Assembly: GCA_018648445.1 (NCBI GenBank)
Contig: JABGRG010000040.1
Coordinates: 1 to 35,585, forward strand
From: Rhodospirillales bacterium
Lineage (GTDB): Bacteria; Pseudomonadota; Alphaproteobacteria; Rhodospirillales_A; JACZKS01
Length of the DNA stretch: 35,585 nucleotides
Direction of reading: 5' to 3'
Positions 31,894-35,585 of the stretch are shown here, piece by piece. The first letter of the stretch is position 1; every line of letters starts with the position of its first letter. Under the pieces are notes generated by a model. That model searched no databases, was not told the DNA's origin, and saw only the letters and a program-made list of their open reading frames with translations. Both the position numbers and the translations under genes were made by a program.

Positions 31894-33078
31894 ATGAGCG
31901 AAGAAACGCAGCATAACACCGAGAATGCGCCCACGGAACCCGGGCAGCTTGCAACCGTATTGCAAGTGCTGCCGGCGCTAGGCGCGGGCGGCGGGGTCGA
32001 GCGCGGGACCATCGAGATCGCGCGCGCCATTTCCGATGCGGGCGGCCGTTCGCTGGTGGTTTCGGCGGGCGGGTCACAGGTTCACGAGGTCGCGCGTGCC
32101 AAGGCCGAACATTTCACCCTGCCCGTCGACAGCAAGAACCCGCTGGTCATGCGCGCCAATATCGAACGTCTGCAACGTCTGATCATTGACGAGAAGGTCG
32201 ACATCGTCCACGCCCGCTCGCGCGCCCCTGCCTGGAGCGCGTATTACGCGGCCAAACGAACCGACCGGGCTTTTGTAACGACGTTCCACGGTGTTTACGG
32301 CGCGGGAAATCCGATCAAGCGAAAATACAATTCGGTGATGACGCGCGGGGACCGGATCATCGCCATTTCCAATTTCATCGCCGGGCATATGCGCCAGATG
32401 TATGGCGTACCGTCATCGAAAATCAGGGTCATTCATCGCGGCGTCGATCTGAATGTGTTCGATCCGGCGAAGGTCTCCGCCGAACGGGTCGCCACCCTGG
32501 CCGGGCAATGGCGGCTGGACGATGGCTTGCCTGTGGTCATGCTTCCGGGAAGGTTGACCCGGTGGAAGGGACAGTCCGTTTTTCTCGAAGCGATTTCACG
32601 CCTGGGGCGCAAGGATTTGCGCTGCGTACTGGTCGGCTCGGATCAGGGGCGGACCGACTACCGCCAGGAATTGGAAGACCTGATCGCGCGTCACGATCTG
32701 GGTGGGGTGGTGCGTATCGTCGATCATTGTTCGGACATGCCGGCGGCTTACATGCTGACCGATGTGGTGGTTTCGGCCTCGACCGACCCCGAAGCCTTCG
32801 GGCGCGTCGTTCCCGAGGCGCAGGCCCTGGGGCGGCCGGTGATTGCCAGCGATCACGGCGGCGCACGCGAAACCGTGGTTGAGGGTGAAACCGGCTGGTT
32901 GACGCCGCCGGGCGATGCCCAGGTTCTGGCGACAACCCTTGAACGCGTGCTTTCGCTGGACAGTCAGGCCCGCCGCCTGCTGTCTGCTAAGGCCATTGCC
33001 CATGTGCGCGCCGAATTCTCCAAGGATGCCATGTGCGCCAAAACCCTGGATGTCTATAACGAGGTCATCAGGAGGTGA
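31894..33078 (+). CDS. Glycosyltransferase family 4 protein
   Basis: A 394-residue GT-B glycosyltransferase. The N-terminal acceptor domain starts 'VLQVLPALGAGGGVERGTIE'. The C-terminal donor domain has 'MLPGRLTRWKGQSVFLEAI' and the nucleotide-sugar binding 'STDPEAFGRVVPEAQALGRP' (E-x7-E motif) followed by 'VIASDHGGARETV'. The frame is open to a TTG at 31882; the ATG at 31894 is the natural start. It is followed with one-base overlap by a GT9 gene, so the pair probably builds part of a surface glycan such as the LPS core. The sugar and acceptor are unknown. Confidence 0.9.
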   Translation: MSEETQHNTENAPTEPGQLATVLQVLPALGAGGGVERGTIEIARAISDAGGRSLVVSAGGSQVHEVARAKAEHFTLPVDSKNPLVMRANIERLQRLIIDEKVDIVHARSRAPAWSAYYAAKRTDRAFVTTFHGVYGAGNPIKRKYNSVMTRGDRIIAISNFIAGHMRQMYGVPSSKIRVIHRGVDLNVFDPAKVSAERVATLAGQWRLDDGLPVVMLPGRLTRWKGQSVFLEAISRLGRKDLRCVLVGSDQGRTDYRQELEDLIARHDLGGVVRIVDHCSDMPAAYMLTDVVVSASTDPEAFGRVVPEAQALGRPVIASDHGGARETVVEGETGWLTPPGDAQVLATTLERVLSLDSQARRLLSAKAIAHVRAEFSKDAMCAKTLDVYNEVIRR

Positions 33079-34031
33079 TGGAAACGGGACCGTCCCGCAT
33101 TCTGGTTATCAAGCTGGGTGCGCTTGGCGATCTGGTTCAGGCGTTCGGCCCCTTTGCCGCCATTCGCCGCCATCATGAAGACGCCCATATTACCCTGTTG
33201 ACGAGCCCGCCCTACGCCGCCTTTGCCGAGGCCAGCGGATTGTTCGATCAGGTGTGGTGGGACAGCCGGCCGAAATTCTCCCAACTGGTTGAGTGGCTGG
33301 CTTTGCGCCATCGCCTTCGCGCCGGGAGCTTCGAGCGTGTCTACGACTTGCAAACCTCGGACCGCAGTTCCTTTTATTTCAGACTGTTTTGGCCGGGGCC
33401 AACTCCTGAATGGTCGGGCATCGCCAAGGGATGCTCGCACCCGCACGCCAATGCGAAACGCGATTTGATGCACACCGTCGAGCGTCAGGCCGAGCAGCTT
33501 GGCATGGCGGGGATCGAAACGGTTCCGGCCCCTGATTTCTCGTGGGTCGCAGCAGATGTGGCGAGGTTTGATCTGCCGGGGCGATATGCCCTGCTGGTTC
33601 CGGGCGGCGCCCCCCACCGGCCCGCCAAACGCTGGCCGGTTGAACGGTATGGCGAGTTGGCGAACTGGCTTTTCCGCCAGGGAATTTTACCGGTTCTGAT
33701 CGGCACCCAAGCCGAGGGCGACATTCTTGCGGCCATATCCGAGGCCTGCCCGCAAAGCCGTTCGCTGGCCGGAAAAACCGATTTTCTCGACATCGCGGCG
33801 CTCGCCCACGGCGCGGTATCGGCGGTTGGCAACGATACGGGCCCCATGCACCTGATTGCCGCCGCCGGGTGCGCCAGCGTCGTGCTGTATTCAGGCGAAT
33901 CCGATCCGGCCCTGTGCGCCCAGCGCGGCCCGCGCGTGGCCGTCCTCAGGCGAACTTCGCTTGACGATCTCGCCCCCCCCCAGGTCGAGAAAGTCCTCGC
34001 CGCCCTGTGGCAGGAACGAACGACTTCCTAA
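33078..34031 (+). CDS. Glycosyltransferase family 9 protein (heptosyltransferase-like)
   Basis: A 317-residue GT9 protein with 'RILVIKLGALGDLVQAFGPF' at the N-terminus and 'AVGNDTGPMHLIAAAGCASV' in the donor domain, closer to classical WaaC/WaaF than the two GT9 proteins at 13616-15945. It lacks their Cys cluster. The ATG at 33078 overlaps the GT4 stop by one base (TGATG); a GTG at 33075 is also in frame. The AGGAGGTGAT sequence just before and over the ATG is fully complementary to the 16S rRNA tail but unusually close to the start. It is probably an LPS core or related glycan enzyme. Confidence 0.88.
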   Translation: METGPSRILVIKLGALGDLVQAFGPFAAIRRHHEDAHITLLTSPPYAAFAEASGLFDQVWWDSRPKFSQLVEWLALRHRLRAGSFERVYDLQTSDRSSFYFRLFWPGPTPEWSGIAKGCSHPHANAKRDLMHTVERQAEQLGMAGIETVPAPDFSWVAADVARFDLPGRYALLVPGGAPHRPAKRWPVERYGELANWLFRQGILPVLIGTQAEGDILAAISEACPQSRSLAGKTDFLDIAALAHGAVSAVGNDTGPMHLIAAAGCASVVLYSGESDPALCAQRGPRVAVLRRTSLDDLAPPQVEKVLAALWQERTTS

Positions 34032-34036
34032 AGTCC

Positions 34037-34067
34037 TTGACACGGCACGGCTAATTTCAGACATACA
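34037..34067 (+). promoter_or_regulatory. Possible sigma-70 promoter of thrS
   Basis: TTGACA (34037-34042) lies 6 bases after the GT9 stop. A weak -10 (CATACA, 34062-34067, or GACATA, 34060-34065) lies 17-19 bases downstream. The thrS ATG at 34101 is about 30 bases further on, with GGAAGAG as ribosome site. No operator hairpin of the E. coli thrS kind is evident in the 69-base gap. Confidence 0.4.
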
Positions 34068-34100
34068 GCCCGCACTATCACGTTGAAACAGGAAGAGAAA

Positions 34101-35585
34101 ATGGACGGCAATATCAGCGTCAGGCTGCCCGACGGCAGTGTTCTGAGTTACGACAAGCCGGTATCGGCGGCCGAAGTGGCCGCGAGTATCGGTCCCGGAC
34201 TCGCGAAAGCCGCAATGGCGGCCCGCATCAATGGAACACTGGTCGACCTTTCGACTATGATCGAGGGTGACGCTGAACTGGCTCTGATCACCAAGAAAGA
34301 CGAAACCGACGCGCTGGATCTGATCCGTCACGACGCAGCCCACGTTATGGCGCAGGCCGTACAGGAGTTGTTCCCCGGCACCCAGGTCACCATCGGTCCG
34401 TCCATCGAAAACGGCTTTTATTACGACTTTGCCCGCGAAACCCCGTTTACGCCCGATGATCTGGTGGTCATCGAAAAGCGCATGGGAGAACTCGTCGACG
34501 CAGATATCGCCTTTGTGCGCGAGGTCTGGGACCGTGACGAAGCGGTGAAGTTCTTTGAAGACAAGGGCGAGAAATACAAGGCCGAGATCATTCGCGATCT
34601 GCCCGCCGACGAAGCTGTTTCCCTGTACCGTCAGGGCGACTGGATCGATCTGTGCCGCGGGCCGCATCTGCCGTCCACCAAAAAGGTCGGCAAGGCGTTC
34701 AAGCTGATGAAGCTGGCCGGAGCCTATTGGCGCGGCGACTCGCGCAACGAAATGCTGCAACGCATCTATGGAACGGCGTGGGCCGATGACAAGCAGCTCA
34801 AGGCTTACCTGCGTATGCTCGAAGAAGCCGAAAAGCGCGACCACCGTCGCTTGGGCCGCGAAATGAACCTCTTCCATTTCCAGGAAGAGGCCCCCGGCGC
34901 TGTGTTTTGGCACCCCAAGGGCTGGACGCTGTTTCGCCGCCTGATCAATTACATGCGTACCCGTCAGGACCGGGCCGGATACGTCGAGATCAATACACCC
35001 GGCGTCATGGACCGCTCGCTGTGGGAACGCTCGGGCCACTGGGATACGTTCCGCGAGCACATGTTCACGACGAAAACCGTGGACGAACGCGTTTTTGCAC
35101 TGAAACCCATGAATTGCCCCGGCGGCATTCAGGTCTTCAAGCAAGGCATCACCAGCTATAAGGATTTGCCGCGTCGTATCGCCGAGTTCGGCAGGGTCAA
35201 CCGCTATGAGCCTTCGGGTTCGTTGCATGGCCTCATGCGCGTGCGTGAGTTCACCCAGGACGACGCCCATATATTCTGCACCATGGATCAGATGCAGAAG
35301 GAATCGCGCGATGTCGTGGAACTGATCCTTGATATCTACAAGGATTTCGGCTTCGAGGACGTGCGCATCAAGTTCGCCGACCGTCCCGAAAAGCGGATTG
35401 GTTCGGACGAAGATTGGGATCAGCTTGAGACGGCCCTCAAGGGTGCGCTGGAGCAGATGGGCTACGAATACAGCTACAATCCGGGTGAAGGGTCGTTCTA
35501 CGGGCCGAAGCTGGAGTTTGTGCTGCGCGACGCCATTGGCCGCGACTGGCAGTGTGGCACGCTACAGGTAGACTTCGTGCTGCCC
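34101..35585 (+). CDS. thrS: Threonyl-tRNA synthetase, partial (C-terminus beyond right edge)
   Basis: 495 codons are visible of an expected 640 or so. The N-terminal TGS domain covers about 1-62 ('[20 protein letters not shown]'). The editing domain has the zinc-type His pair '[11 protein letters not shown]' near 76-86 and '[15 protein letters not shown]'. The class II catalytic core begins near 245, with motif 1 region '[19 protein letters not shown]', the catalytic zinc ligand Cys339 in 'KPMNCPGG', and motif 2 '[20 protein letters not shown]'. It charges tRNA-Thr and clears Ser-tRNA-Thr. It is an essential housekeeping gene. The frame is intact to the last base of the window. Confidence 0.97.
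   Translation, partial: MDGNISVRLPDGSVLSYDKPVSAAEVAASIGPGLAKAAMAARINGTLVDLSTMIEGDAELALITKKDETDALDLIRHDAAHVMAQAVQELFPGTQVTIGPSIENGFYYDFARETPFTPDDLVVIEKRMGELVDADIAFVREVWDRDEAVKFFEDKGEKYKAEIIRDLPADEAVSLYRQGDWIDLCRGPHLPSTKKVGKAFKLMKLAGAYWRGDSRNEMLQRIYGTAWADDKQLKAYLRMLEEAEKRDHRRLGREMNLFHFQEEAPGAVFWHPKGWTLFRRLINYMRTRQDRAGYVEINTPGVMDRSLWERSGHWDTFREHMFTTKTVDERVFALKPMNCPGGIQVFKQGITSYKDLPRRIAEFGRVNRYEPSGSLHGLMRVREFTQDDAHIFCTMDQMQKESRDVVELILDIYKDFGFEDVRIKFADRPEKRIGSDEDWDQLETALKGALEQMGYEYSYNPGEGSFYGPKLEFVLRDAIGRDWQCGTLQVDFVLP

Noticed and set aside
33891..35270. Long open frame on the minus strand opposite thrS and the GT9 end
   Set aside because: It lies antisense to clear ThrS sequence, crosses the boundary of two real genes, and its translation matches no family. 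Long antisense frames are common in GC-rich DNA.
1..35585. CRISPR arrays, tRNA or rRNA genes, insertion sequences, prophage genes
   Set aside because: I looked for regularly spaced repeats, the tRNA T-loop and CCA context, transposase motifs and phage structural genes, and saw none.

Overview
The window looks like chromosomal DNA of a Gram-negative alphaproteobacterium, most likely a free-living member of the Rhodospirillales or a neighbouring order. This is inferred from the moderately high GC content, the dense ATGA-type gene overlaps, the family composition (TctCBA with TctDE, ProXWV with CBS domains, MsrPQ, Psp with two PspC proteins, several GT9 glycosyltransferases) and a response regulator with the 'YIGPDRR' linker I associate with that group. 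I see no rRNA, tRNA, CRISPR, transposase or phage genes.

Layout. (1) 1-3106, minus strand: a substrate-binding protein cut by the left edge, a TctE-like histidine kinase and a TctD-like response regulator form one tight operon. (2) 3280-7835, plus strand: the divergent tctC-tctB-tctA tricarboxylate transporter with an MmgE/PrpD dehydratase; a hairpin after tctC probably lowers expression of the membrane genes. (3) 7877-11061, minus strand: a proX-proW-proV quaternary-amine ABC transporter with a recognisable sigma-70 promoter and a similar hairpin after proX. A palindromic element lies between regions 2 and 3. (4) 11540-13619, plus strand: an HpcH/HpaI aldolase and a LarA-like protein form a small hydroxy-acid or keto-acid module. 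(5) 13616-16351, minus strand: a DUF6165 gene and two GT9 glycosyltransferases with an unusual cysteine motif, divergent from a methyltransferase. (6) 17203-19380: an oversized Edd/IlvD-type dehydratase. (7) 19522-21498: a receiver-domain protein with a large C-terminal region that I cannot assign. (8) 21461-23579, minus strand: a YHS-domain protein with msrP and msrQ (periplasmic methionine sulfoxide repair). (9) 23773-27332: a glutathione transferase, then pspF divergent from a sigma-54-driven psp operon (pspA, a possible 24-residue membrane peptide, pspB, a short PspC-like protein, pspC). (10) 27560-29406: two coupled methyltransferases in more AT-rich DNA, possibly acquired. (11) 29452-34031: a TPR protein, an NAD-dependent epimerase-like protein, an alpha/beta hydrolase, a GT4 and a third GT9. 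(12) 34101 to the right edge: thrS, truncated by the window.

Functional themes are small-molecule uptake with dedicated sensing (regions 1-4), envelope carbohydrate synthesis (regions 5 and 11) and envelope stress or repair (regions 8 and 9). The parts least explained by known biology are the C-terminal half of the 19522-21498 protein, the periplasmic binding protein coupled to the TctDE pair, the cysteine motif in two GT9 enzymes, the small ORF between pspA and pspB, and the methyltransferase pair.
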